Positions 53,272 through 61,098 of a stretch of 64,000 bases of DNA are shown in pieces. Made by a program: the position numbers and the translations under genes. How positions within the stretch are numbered: position 1 is the stretch's first letter; each line of letters begins with the position of its first letter. The stretch covers positions 2,170,001-2,234,000 of the forward strand of contig NZ_CP103288.1 of assembly GCF_024758005.1 (NCBI RefSeq). The letters run 5' to 3'. This DNA comes from Pseudarthrobacter sp. NS4. GTDB taxonomy: Bacteria; Actinomycetota; Actinomycetes; Actinomycetales; Micrococcaceae. Below the pieces are notes generated by a model, which saw only the letters and a list, made by a program, of their open reading frames with translations, had not been told where the DNA came from and did no database searches.

Positions 53272-54475
53272 GATGGTCCCGCTCGGCCTCCTGATTCAAC
53301 GCTCCCGGCGCCTGCCGCAGCCTGGTGAACAGTGCAGTTTCAACAGTGAGCCCGGGACCGAAGGCCATGGAGCATATCCGGTTGTCCCCGGGCCCCTCGT
53401 CACCGGTGCCGGCGTTGGGGTTCCGGGGTTCGATGTCCTGGTCAAGGATGTGTTTGAGGACGAACAGCACCGTGGCGCTGCTCATATTGCCGTAGTTCCG
53501 CAGGACCTCGCGGGCAGGGACCAGCTGGTGGTCGGTCAGGCCGAGCCGGGACTGGACCTTGTCCAGGATGCTCCGCCCGCCCGGATGGATGGCCCAGTGC
53601 TGGATGTCGTTGTAGGGGAGTGCTGCCAGCACGGGGTCCCGGGCCAGGAGGGGTTGCAGCGCCCCAACGATATGGTCGTCGATGATGTGCGGGACGTAGT
53701 TGCCAAGCACCATTTCGAAGCCGTGGTCCCCGATGTTCCAGGCCATGGAGTCTTCGCCAACAGGCGTGAGTACCGTTTCGAAGTGGTCCAGCTGCAGCAG
53801 CGAGTCTTCTGCGGCGCCTGGCCGGGCTGTCACGACGGCGGCAGCGGCACCGTCCGCAAAAAGTGCTGAGCCCATGATGGTGTCCGGGTCGTTTGATGTC
53901 CGCACGTGCAGGGAGCACAGTTCAGCGCAGACCACCAGGACGACGGCGTCGGGGTCGGCCTCGCAGAAGAGCTTGGCGGCGCGCAGCGCGGGAAATGCGG
54001 CGTAGCAGCCCATGAAGCCAAGGTGGTACCGCTGGACCGCCGGATTCAAGCCAAGCTCGCGCACGATCTTGTAGTCCGGTCCGGGGTTGAAGAAACCTGT
54101 GCAGGAGACGGTGATGACATGAGTTATGTCAAGTAAATCAAGCTCCGGGCAGGCGTCCAGTGCTGCGCGGGCCGCTTCCACAAAGAGTTTGGTGGCCTCC
54201 CGGGCGAAAATGCCGTTGCGTACCTTGGTGCTGGGGTTCAGGAGGAGCCCCGACGCCTGGTCGTAGAACTGCGGATCAGTGGAGCGGAACTCGTTGGTGA
54301 GTTCGTCGATGGCGGTATAGCGCGTGTCGATGGCCGCTGAGTCGAAGCAAGTTCCTACCAGCCTGGAGCCCAGCCTCGATAGCCCCGGCTGGGCCGCAAA
54401 TACGTCACGGGCTTCAGACTGGACCAGCACAGTTTTCGGGACTGCTGTTTCAAGGGATCGCACGTAGACCGTCAT
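53240..54475 (-). CDS. Type III polyketide synthase
   Basis: Product of 411 residues of the chalcone/stilbene synthase fold. The catalytic triad is visible: Cys in LGFMGCYAAFPALR, His in HWAIHPGGRSILD and Asn in LRNYGNMSSATVLFVL. VSCTGFFNPGPDYKIV and the C-terminal SMAFGPGLTVETAL are family signatures. Condenses malonyl-CoA units onto a starter, here probably a long acyl chain as in alkylresorcinol synthases (SrsA/ArsB); starter choice cannot be read. First gene of a three-gene operon. Confidence 0.95.
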   Translation of the reverse strand: MTVYVRSLETAVPKTVLVQSEARDVFAAQPGLSRLGSRLVGTCFDSAAIDTRYTAIDELTNEFRSTDPQFYDQASGLLLNPSTKVRNGIFAREATKLFVEAARAALDACPELDLLDITHVITVSCTGFFNPGPDYKIVRELGLNPAVQRYHLGFMGCYAAFPALRAAKLFCEADPDAVVLVVCAELCSLHVRTSNDPDTIMGSALFADGAAAAVVTARPGAAEDSLLQLDHFETVLTPVGEDSMAWNIGDHGFEMVLGNYVPHIIDDHIVGALQPLLARDPVLAALPYNDIQHWAIHPGGRSILDKVQSRLGLTDHQLVPAREVLRNYGNMSSATVLFVLKHILDQDIEPRNPNAGTGDEGPGDNRICSMAFGPGLTVETALFTRLRQAPGALNQEAERDHLEQPLEAPVA

Positions 54476-54631
54476 TGACTCATTCTTAACGAGGCCCCGG
54501 GATAAGACAATGCTTCCGGCGCTGACCTGCGGAATTGTTCACTTGGCGGCTCGTAAAGTGTTGCCGGCTGTAGAGGTTGGCTCAGGAGATCAACCGCCCC
54601 TTCCGGCCCTTCCCATAACGCCGATAATCTA

Positions 54632-54778
54632 CATTATGTAAAGCTGCGGTCAGAAGGGGCGAAAAGAGGGCGCGAAAAGTCCATGTTTGCTGGACCAGGC
54701 CTTGGAACGGGCTGCATCAGCCTTCGCACTCGACGCAGTATGAATGGCCGTTGCTCTCCCGCTCTACCTGAGACCGGT
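54632..54778. repeat. Direct repeat copy A (147 bp) with DUF4193 tail
   Basis: Shares an alignable stretch with 55971-56114 in the same orientation: AAAGCTGCGGTCA, AAGGGGCGAAA, CGAAAAGT, TGTTTGCTGGACCA and the end of a DUF4193 coding region (CAGTATGAATGGCCGTTGCT). The outer half is non-coding relative to DUF4193, so the repeat includes 3' flanking DNA. Confidence 0.85.
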
Positions 54779-54893
54779 ACCGGACGAGGAAACAGGAATA
54801 GCATGCCAGCGATATCGAGGCGTCCAGTAAGACGTGTGGCAACGCTTCACGCCCCGCGCCAATAAATACGTAAAGACGAATTGGGTGCTCCAC
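54717..54893 (-). pseudogene. DUF4193 C-terminal zinc-ribbon fragment
   Basis: A 58-codon frame from GTG 54893. Its last 28 residues, CYSCFLVRYRS then QVERESNGHSYCVECEG, match the zinc ribbon of the intact DUF4193 protein at 3199-3501, with both CxxC knuckles retained. The upstream half (IRLYVFIGAGREALPHV) is unrelated, and the acidic N-terminus is missing. It may be a dead fragment or a minimal zinc-ribbon peptide. Confidence 0.75.
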
Positions 54894-55524
54894 GCTTCAG
54901 AAAAACACACTGCCCTGAGCAATGGCGAAGCTCTGGTCAAATAGCGGTTGACCGGAGCTTCTGGGAGGCTGGCGATCCACAGATCCACCACCGCCACTCT
55001 GGCACGTCTGCAGACCAGGCCTTGAAGCCAAAATGAAGCAGTCGAGCCGCTCCCCCGCCAGTGTCCCTCAGGAAAGGACACCTCAACCGTCCGTAGCCAG
55101 CGGGTGGTCCTGTTTCAGGAAACACGTACGGATTACTCGGGTATCTCTCAACTTTTCGCCATAGCGTCATAAGCGGAGCCGGCGACGAGGGCCTTCGTCT
55201 GAGACCGCGATCGCCACCCCCAGCCGCCGCCGGCTCCACGCCGCTTCCACTGATCCCCATTAGATTGTCGCTGCCGCTTACCCGTGATTAACGGCCCGTT
55301 CAAGAAGCTCCGCGTGATGGCGTTTCGCGGAAATTTTTCAATGAGGCAACGACGCAGCCTTACCGGTGGTGTTGCAACGGGGCAACAGGCCAGTCGTGTC
55401 GCCTCCCGGAGGGCACACTACGCGCCAGCCAGGTACTCGAAGTCAGGCTGCCGCAACCTCGTATGGCCGTCCTCCCGAAGTCCAGCCTTTGACCGGTCTC
55501 TTGCCCGCCCCCCACCGCTGGACG
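54894..55524. other. Gene-free stretch upstream of the cold-shock gene
   Basis: Reading both strands, I see no protein-like frame, IS end or tRNA. It separates repeat copy A from the cold-shock gene. Confidence 0.5.
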
Positions 55525-55530
55525 TAGGCT
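55525..55530 (+). promoter_or_regulatory. -10 element of the cold-shock gene
   Basis: TAGGCT, six bases, then a GTG at 55537 that is in frame with the cold-shock domain. Transcription would start on that GTG, leaving a 63-base leader before the SD-preceded ATG at 55600. Confidence 0.5.
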
Positions 55531-55599
55531 CATGGTGTGAGTGGCGGGGACGGCAATCCGAAAAGCGGATCCGGCCCGCGACCCGTGAAGGAAACAAGC

Positions 55600-55803
55600 A
55601 TGGCAACAGGTACGGTCAAGTGGTTCAACGCCGAAAAGGGCTTCGGTTTCATCGCCCCCGACGACGGAAGCGCTGACGTGTTCGCACACTTTTCGGCAAT
55701 CGCCTCCAGCGGTTACCGCTCCCTAGACGAGAACCAGAAGGTTCAGTTCGACGTCACCCAGGGCCCTAAGGGTCCGCAGGCGGAGAACATCCAGCCGCTC
55801 TAA
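55600..55803 (+). CDS. Cold-shock protein (CspA family)
   Basis: Product of 67 residues from ATG 55600 behind GAAGGAAAC. Single cold-shock domain with RNP1 [10 protein letters not shown] and RNP2 VFAHFSAI; binds single-stranded RNA/DNA as an RNA chaperone. An in-frame GTG at 55537, placed exactly at the predicted transcription start, could add a 21-residue Gly/Ser/Lys N-terminal extension. A terminator follows 10 bases after the stop. Confidence 0.95.
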   Translation: MATGTVKWFNAEKGFGFIAPDDGSADVFAHFSAIASSGYRSLDENQKVQFDVTQGPKGPQAENIQPL

Positions 55804-55812
55804 GCGGTTGTA

Positions 55813-55846
55813 AAGAAGCTGGCCGGCACAAGCCGGTCAGCTTCTT
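55813..55846 (+). terminator. Terminator of the cold-shock gene
   Basis: Stem AAGAAGCTGGCCGG / CCGGTCAGCTTCTT (one G-T pair), six-base loop, followed by TTTG. Confidence 0.88.
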
Positions 55847-55970
55847 TTTGTTCCCACACCGCTAAGCCCGCCTCGTCATTCAACCGCGTTCTCTTCGGTC
55901 AGCTAAGCCTGGGACCCTTACCTAGTTGCCCTCATCGGACTTCGCCTAAATGCTAAAAGCTGATAGCCAG

Positions 55971-56114
55971 CGTTATTTAAAGCTGCGGTCACAAGGGGCG
56001 AAAGAGTGGCTCGAAAAGTGCGTGTTTGCTGGACCAAGGCTGTAAAGCTTCCTCAGCCCTCGCACGCGTGGCAGTATGAATGGCCGTTGCTCGCCCGCGC
56101 TACCTGGGACCGGT
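55971..56114. repeat. Direct repeat copy B (144 bp) with DUF4193 tail
   Basis: Second copy of the repeat at 54632-54778, in direct orientation on the other side of the cold-shock gene. It diverges slightly more in the middle (CCTTGGAACGGGCTG versus CTGTAAAGCTTCC). Confidence 0.85.
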
Positions 56115-56130
56115 GGTGGACGATCGGCGT
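56053..56130 (-). pseudogene. Decayed DUF4193 C-terminal fragment
   Basis: The minus-strand reading HHRSQVARASNGHSYCHACEG ends with the second zinc knuckle of DUF4193. The first CxxC is lost (reads STPIV), so the ribbon could not form. The frame is open further upstream but then overlaps the VOC gene in another frame. Confidence 0.7.
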
Positions 56131-56206
56131 GGACATGTCACGGGCGGTAAGCACGCCGACACCGACCATGGGCGGATATACAAGAATTTTTGCCGGCGCA
56201 CTGGCG

Positions 56207-56605
56207 TCACGCGTCCGGAATCCCGGTAACTGATGGTCCTGCCGCCAGCTGGCTGACGAGTCCCACCGTGGTTCCCTCGCTGTCCCGTATGAAGGCCATC
56301 CACTCGTCCATGCCGGGCGGACCAAGCATCCCGTCACTGTGCCTGTAGATGATGTGCGGGGCAGTTACCAGCTCTACTCCCCTGCCCGTGAGCTCGGCCA
56401 CGGTCTTCCTCACATCGGGAACGCCGAGGTACAGAAGTGCCCTCGGGGCGTTTGCTTCCAGCAGCAGCCGCACGCCGTCGAGATCGAAAAACACAAGGCC
56501 GGGCGGGTCAAACACCGCTGTTGGCTGAACCGCCAGCAGATGGGAATAAAACGCCGCCGCCCGACGAAGATCACCGGCGTACTGGGCAACCTGAATCAAG
56601 CGCAT
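56207..56605 (-). CDS. VOC family protein
   Basis: Product of 132 residues, SD GGCAGGAAC. Paired beta-alpha-beta-beta-beta modules of the glyoxalase/bleomycin-resistance/dioxygenase fold: IQVAQYAGDLRRAAAFYSHLL, FFDLDGVRLLLE, LYLGVPDVRKTVAELTGRGVE and DEWMAFIRDSEGTTVGLV. The metal His/Glu positions are partly kept (Glu in the first and last modules). Substrate unknown. Confidence 0.85.
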   Translation of the reverse strand: MRLIQVAQYAGDLRRAAAFYSHLLAVQPTAVFDPPGLVFFDLDGVRLLLEANAPRALLYLGVPDVRKTVAELTGRGVELVTAPHIIYRHSDGMLGPPGMDEWMAFIRDSEGTTVGLVSQLAAGPSVTGIPDA

Positions 56606-57046
56606 AGTTCCTGCCTTCCCTGTATCTGGTCAGCCCGGCTTGGTCCATCCTGCTCACTCACACGAAGTCCGGCAAGAGCCGGCTGCCAGGGCTGGCCCGC
56701 GGGGGTGCCGGCAATTAGCGTGAGGTGCGACAAGTGGAAACTGCCGCGGTGTACTCCTTCGCGAAACCGGGCAGTCATGGATCAACTTGTGGCACCCACT
56801 CCGCAAGCTCAGCCCCGGTCTACATCGCCGCCCGATCAAGATGAAATGCTGGTCACGAGTGGTGCGTTTTGACAGGCCTCGCCACGACAGGGTTGGCACT
56901 TACTGACGACGGGTGCGGTAGGGGCCGTCGCCTGTACCGGCGTCAGGGCTTCTGGCTGTAATAGCTGGTGCGCACAATTGGTATATGGCGTCATCGATTC
57001 CATCTGATTCGCTCATGGTGTTCCCCCTTGCACTTGGTGTGATTCT
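56606..57046. other. Gene-free stretch
   Basis: About 440 bases with no frame I can support. It lies between the VOC gene and the relaxase remnant and is probably part of the same decayed insertion. Confidence 0.45.
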
Positions 57047-57598
57047 TTATCGGTCGAGCACAGGGCCGGATTCGCGCCCTGCCTGTTGGTAAGTTTTCGC
57101 AGGCATCGGAATGGTCGGTACTGCAGAACCTGGGCGGATGGGAGCCATGCCGCGGAGACCAAGCTCCACGAACTTCGGCACCGGCGTCTTCTCTGATGCG
57201 GCTTGTTCCGGGGCTCCCACCGTGACCGGCTGGGGCATGGTCGCTGCGAAGGGCTTCAGTTGTTCGGTCACCACGGCGCGGATCCGCTGCGCTTCCCTTG
57301 TTCGTCCGGATTGTTGATACATCTCGTGGATGGCAAAAGCGGTGGTCACCAGCTGCAGCATGAGGGCCGATTGGGCAGCGGTTTTGTTCTTGCTCGATGC
57401 CGCCATGAACAACATGGCTGTACCGGCAATGGACGGTAGGGCTACGGGCTTGCTGTACTGGCGTGGTGAGCGCAGCTGCGTCGTGCGGGACAGTTCGGAA
57501 GCGGTCGCTGCCAGTGGTCCGGGCGTCGGTTCCAGGCGATGTGAGCATGCCGCGAATGCCCCTGATACTTCCCGTGCCGCCTTCGCCCAATGGCGTGG
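57047..57598 (-). pseudogene. C-terminal remnant of a relaxase/mobilisation protein
   Basis: An open frame of 184 codons with no start: WAKAAREVSGAFAACSHRLE, then TASELSRTTQLRS, TAMLFMAASSKNKTAAQSALML and MYQQSGRTREAQRI. This matches the helical tail of actinobacterial MobA-type relaxases (an AAREVSGAF block followed by a long hydrophobic helix). A TGA at 57599-57601 cuts it off and no relaxase domain is present upstream. Read as a scar of a former plasmid or integrative element. Confidence 0.65.
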
Positions 57599-57628
57599 TC
57601 ATCCTTCGGCAGGACGCGCAGCTTCGGG

Positions 57629-57778
57629 CTAGCTCCTGGTGCCTATTCCCGCACCCACCAGCGCGCCCAGTCCCAGGCCCAGTGCAAAGCCCACAACCGG
57701 GCTGTCGAAGACGGCGAGTCCAAGGGTGATGCCAACTGCAGCGCCCAGCAGGCAACAGATCCACAGGGGCTTGTTCAA
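57629..57778 (-). CDS. Small glycine-rich membrane protein
   Basis: Product of 49 residues from a TTG start with GGAGG seven bases upstream. Two hydrophobic stretches (LWICCLLGAAVGITLGLAVF and VVGFALGLGLGALVGAGIG) with glycine-zipper spacing suggest a helical hairpin. Not recognised. It is only 29 bases from the downstream end of the VOC/PhnB-like gene on the same strand and may be cotranscribed. Confidence 0.55.
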   Translation of the reverse strand: MNKPLWICCLLGAAVGITLGLAVFDSPVVGFALGLGLGALVGAGIGTRS

Positions 57779-57807
57779 AGAGCCTCCAAAAGGTTGCTGT
57801 GTTGGCG

Positions 57808-58281
57808 TCAGCCGTCGTAAGCCTTTTGCAGTTCCGCAATGTCCAGTTTTCGCATGCCCAGCATGACCTGCATTGCGCGCTGCGATCCCTGTGGATCCGG
57901 TCCGGCGATCAGCGACGGAAGGACTGTGGGAACAATCTGCCACGACACGCCGTACCTGTCCCGGAGCCAGCCGCACTGGCTTTCCGCGCCGCCGTCAGTT
58001 AAGGCTGTCCAGTAACGGTCCACTGCAGCCTGGTCCTCGCAGTCCACCACAAAGGAAACCGCTTCGTTGAAGCTGGAGCCGCGGGCGCCATTCAATGCAG
58101 TAAAGCCGCGCCCTTCCAGCTCGAAGTCGACGGCGATCGCCTCCCCCGGCGTATCCGGGGCGCCCTCCCCGAACCGGGAGATGTTGAGGATCCTGGAATC
58201 GTCGAAAACGCTGGTGTAGAACTGCGCAGCCTCTTCGGCCTGATTCTCGAACCAGAGGCAGGTCCCAATTTTTCGCGGCAT
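57808..58281 (-). CDS. PhnB-like VOC family protein
   Basis: Product of 157 residues from ATG 58281 (SD GGGAG). The PhnB/3-demethylubiquinone-methyltransferase-like VOC fold is clear: IGTCLWFENQAEEAAQFYTSVF, ALNGARGSSFNEAVSFVVDC, CGWLRDRYGVSWQIVPTVLP and the tail AMQVMLGMRKLDIAELQKAY. Common stand-alone protein of unknown substrate. Confidence 0.92.
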   Translation of the reverse strand: MPRKIGTCLWFENQAEEAAQFYTSVFDDSRILNISRFGEGAPDTPGEAIAVDFELEGRGFTALNGARGSSFNEAVSFVVDCEDQAAVDRYWTALTDGGAESQCGWLRDRYGVSWQIVPTVLPSLIAGPDPQGSQRAMQVMLGMRKLDIAELQKAYDG

Positions 58282-58338
58282 GATTGCTCCCTTCCGGCTT
58301 GAGCCTAGTGTGGATCGCGCTGCCCGGGAATGGGAGGC

Positions 58339-58344
58339 TAGGCT
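58339..58344 (+). promoter_or_regulatory. -10 element of the DUF3054 gene
   Basis: TAGGCT, seven bases, then ATG at 58352. Confidence 0.45.
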
Positions 58345-58351
58345 CGAATCC

Positions 58352-58753
58352 ATGAGTTTTTGGAATGTCGAGCCTGCCAGGTCCCCCTCAGCCAAGTTGC
58401 TGGCGGGTGCGGCGCTGACAGACATCGTGCTGATCCTGGTTTTTGCCGCCATTGGACGTGATGCCCACCAGCGCGGGGACGTTGTGTCCGGCGTGCTGCT
58501 CACGGCGTGGCCGTTCCTGGCAGGAGCGGCGGCCGGATGGTTGGCAACAAGGGCATGGCGGCACCCGTTGTCCCTGCGCAGGGCCGGATTGGGAGTGTGG
58601 CTTGGCAGTGTGGTGGGCGGCATGCTGTTGCGTGCCATCACGGGCCAGACCGTTGTCCTCCCCTTCATTATCGTGGCGCTGCTCAGCCTGGGCCTTTTGC
58701 TGCTCGGCTACCGTTTGCTGCTTGCCGGCATCCGTCGCCGCAGGAGCGTGTGA
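58352..58753 (+). CDS. DUF3054 membrane protein
   Basis: Product of 133 residues from ATG 58352; the upstream open frame is not protein-like. Four helices: LLAGAALTDIVLILVFAAIG (with conserved Asp), VLLTAWPFLAGAAAGWLA, AGLGVWLGSVVGGMLLRAI and VLPFIIVALLSLGLLLLGYRL. The order and the GRDAHQRG loop match DUF3054, a widespread actinobacterial membrane family of unknown role. Confidence 0.85.
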   Translation: MSFWNVEPARSPSAKLLAGAALTDIVLILVFAAIGRDAHQRGDVVSGVLLTAWPFLAGAAAGWLATRAWRHPLSLRRAGLGVWLGSVVGGMLLRAITGQTVVLPFIIVALLSLGLLLLGYRLLLAGIRRRRSV

Positions 58754-58881
58754 CCTCCCCGCACGGCTGACCGGCTGGCGTCGGGCTGACGTCGGCCAGG
58801 TCGGAGGCTGATGTAATAGGCTGACAGCACCGAAACGCTTGCCGGGCCTAGCCGCGGCGCAACAGATCCGGAAGGGTTCAC

Positions 58882-59163
58882 GTGATCACCGCATTCGTTC
58901 TGATCAAGACCGACGCTGCCCGCATCCCAGAGACAGCCGAGGAGATTTCCGCGATCGAGGGCATCAGCGAGGTGTACTCGGTGACCGGCGAATGGGACCT
59001 GATCGCCGTTGCACGCGTACACCGGCACGAGGACCTGGCAGACGTCATTGCCGACCGGCTGTCCAAAGTTCCGGCCGTAGTCCACACCACCACCCACATC
59101 GCCTTCAGGGCCTACTCCCAGCACGACCTGGATGCGGCATTCTCCCTGGGCTTCGAGCAGTAG
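58882..59163 (+). CDS. Stand-alone Lrp/AsnC ligand-binding (RAM) domain protein
   Basis: Product of 93 residues from GTG, SD GAAGGG. It consists only of the effector-binding RAM domain of Lrp/AsnC regulators (MITAFVLIKTDAARIPETAEE, GEWDLIAVARVH, DRLSKVPAVVHTTTHIAF) with no DNA-binding half. Such proteins bind amino acids and form the same ring oligomers. It converges on trpD, but any link with tryptophan is speculative. Confidence 0.88.
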   Translation: MITAFVLIKTDAARIPETAEEISAIEGISEVYSVTGEWDLIAVARVHRHEDLADVIADRLSKVPAVVHTTTHIAFRAYSQHDLDAAFSLGFEQ

Positions 59164-59169
59164 GCGGGC

Positions 59170-60225
59170 CTAGGAGCTGGTGAGGGATACCCACTTCTCC
59201 AGCACAGCAGCGGCAGCACCGGAATCGATCGATGCGGCGGCGCGGCCGTAGGCATTACGCATCCGGTCGATGAACGGCCCCTCGGCAGCCCTGTCGAAGG
59301 CCACCAGCCCGGCTGCCGCGTTGAGCAGCACTGCATCCCGGGCGGGCCCTTCCTTGCCCGCCAGGACTTCCCGCACAACAACCGCGTTGGCCTGGGCGTC
59401 GCCACCGCGGAGCTGTTCGACCGTTGCCAGGCTGATTCCGAGGTCCCGGGGCGAAAAAGTCAGTTCCCGGACAGCGCCATCGCGGATTTCCCAGACCGTG
59501 GAAGGTCCGGTGGTGGTGAGTTCATCCAGTCCGTCGTCACCGCGGAACACCAGGCCACGGCTCCCCCGCCGGGCCAGGACACCCGCCACCAGCGGCGCCA
59601 TCCCGGCATTCGCGACACCCACGGCAGAAGCCTGGACCTTGGCCGGGTTGGTCAGTGGGCCGAGGAAATTGAACGCGGTGGGGATGGCAAGCTCGCGCCT
59701 CGGGACTGCGGTGTGCCGGAATGAGGGATGGAAGACCTGGGCGAAGCAGAAGGTGATTCCCGCCTCCTCGGCGTTGCGCGCCACCTGGGCAATGGACAGG
59801 TCAAGCCTGACGCCAAGAGCCTCGAGCACGTCCGCAGACCCCGACGACGACGACGCGGCCCGGTTGCCGTGCTTGACCACCTTCGCGCCGGCACCGGCCG
59901 CCACCAGGGCAGCCATGGTGGAAATGTTCACTGTGTTGAGCTGGTCCCCGCCGGTCCCGACGATGTCGAGCTTTTCGCCCGAGATCGACACCGGATTGGC
60001 GTGTTCCAGCATCGCCGCCACCAGGCCCGAAAGCTCCTCCACCGTTTCACCCTTGGCACTGAGGGCGACCAGGAAGCCCGCGATCTGTGCAGCGGTGGCC
60101 TCCCCCGACATGATGGTGTCCATCGCCCATGAGGTGTTGTCCGCCGTGAGGTCCTTGCGATTGATCAATGCCGAGATCAGCCGGGGCCAGGTGTTGCCGG
60201 ACGCCGGGGAAGCCTGTGAAGTCAC
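59170..60225 (-). CDS. trpD: Anthranilate phosphoribosyltransferase
   Basis: Product of 351 residues from GTG 60225. Second step of tryptophan synthesis: joins anthranilate to PRPP. Motifs intact: [18 protein letters not shown] (PRPP loop), [57 protein letters not shown] and [20 protein letters not shown]. Stand-alone here, away from trp genes and beside ctaE. GGAGG directly abuts the GTG, so it cannot serve that codon. Confidence 0.96.
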   Translation of the reverse strand: MTSQASPASGNTWPRLISALINRKDLTADNTSWAMDTIMSGEATAAQIAGFLVALSAKGETVEELSGLVAAMLEHANPVSISGEKLDIVGTGGDQLNTVNISTMAALVAAGAGAKVVKHGNRAASSSSGSADVLEALGVRLDLSIAQVARNAEEAGITFCFAQVFHPSFRHTAVPRRELAIPTAFNFLGPLTNPAKVQASAVGVANAGMAPLVAGVLARRGSRGLVFRGDDGLDELTTTGPSTVWEIRDGAVRELTFSPRDLGISLATVEQLRGGDAQANAVVVREVLAGKEGPARDAVLLNAAAGLVAFDRAAEGPFIDRMRNAYGRAAASIDSGAAAAVLEKWVSLTSS

Positions 60226-60231
60226 CTCCTG

Positions 60232-60237
60232 ATGCTA
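60232..60237 (-). promoter_or_regulatory. -10 element of trpD
   Basis: Minus-strand TAGCAT, six bases (CAGGAG), then GTG at 60225. Confidence 0.5.
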
Positions 60238-60343
60238 TCGAGCGATGACAGGGACTGACCAATATGAACGGGCACCGGAACTTTTCGCGGCGATTTCGCG
60301 TCTTTGTAGAAAAAGTCCCCCGAAAAGGCGGTTTGCGTTGGGC

Positions 60344-60367
60344 AGCACGGACTTTTGCAGACATAAT
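60344..60367 (+). promoter_or_regulatory. ctaE promoter
   Basis: CATAAT at 60362-60367 with a TTGGGC 18 bases upstream as -35. The GTG start codon of ctaE is seven bases downstream of the last -10 base, so initiation on the codon itself is predicted. Confidence 0.6.
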
Positions 60368-60373
60368 GTCTAT

Positions 60374-61012
60374 GTGACATCTGCGACCCATGCCCCCAGT
60401 ACCCCGGCGCACCCCACGCTGAACCGCCCAAATATGGTTTCCGTTGGAACCGTTGTGTGGCTGTCCAGCGAGTTGATGTTCTTCGCCGGTCTCTTCGCCA
60501 TGTACTTCACGCTGCGCTCCACGAGTGCACAGATGTGGGCGGACGAGACGGCCAAGCTCAACTTCCCCTTTGCGCTCGCCAACACGATCGTCCTCGTGGC
60601 CAGTTCCTTCACTTGCCAGATGGGCGTCTTCGCCGCTGAGCGGCTCCAGCCGCGCCGGACCGGGGGTGTGTTCAAGTTCTCCCGCTGGGGAATGAATGAA
60701 TGGTTCACCCTGACGTTCCTCATGGGCGCGTTCTTCGTCGCCGGCCAGGCCACGGAATACGCAATGCTGGTTTCCGAGCACGTCTCGCTCTCCTCCAACG
60801 CCTATGGCTCGGCCTTCTACATGACCACCGGCTTCCACGGCCTCCACGTCATCGGCGGATTGATCGCGTTCCTGCTGATCATGGGGCGGTCCTTTGCCGC
60901 GAAGAAGTTCGGGCACTTCGAGGCAACGTCCGCGATCGTCACCTCTTACTACTGGCACTTTGTCGATGTCGTGTGGATCGGCCTCTTCCTGGTCATCTAC
61001 GTACTCAAGTAG
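60374..61012 (+). CDS. ctaE: Cytochrome c oxidase subunit III
   Basis: Product of 212 residues from GTG 60374; the upstream open frame is not protein-like. Five helices of the actinobacterial aa3 type: [86 protein letters not shown] and [21 protein letters not shown]. Part of the bc1-aa3 supercomplex, directly upstream of qcrCAB as usual in actinobacteria. Confidence 0.95.
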   Translation: MTSATHAPSTPAHPTLNRPNMVSVGTVVWLSSELMFFAGLFAMYFTLRSTSAQMWADETAKLNFPFALANTIVLVASSFTCQMGVFAAERLQPRRTGGVFKFSRWGMNEWFTLTFLMGAFFVAGQATEYAMLVSEHVSLSSNAYGSAFYMTTGFHGLHVIGGLIAFLLIMGRSFAAKKFGHFEATSAIVTSYYWHFVDVVWIGLFLVIYVLK

Positions 61013-61098
61013 CCAGCTTTGATTCTTTTTCTACAAGAGGCAGAATTTCAGGTAGCGGCTCCCGGAGCCGGCGCAGGAACGAATAAAGGAACCACCAC

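Noticed and set aside
59270-60232. 320-codon plus-strand open frame
   Set aside because: Antisense to trpD; Ser/Arg/Thr-rich with no domain.
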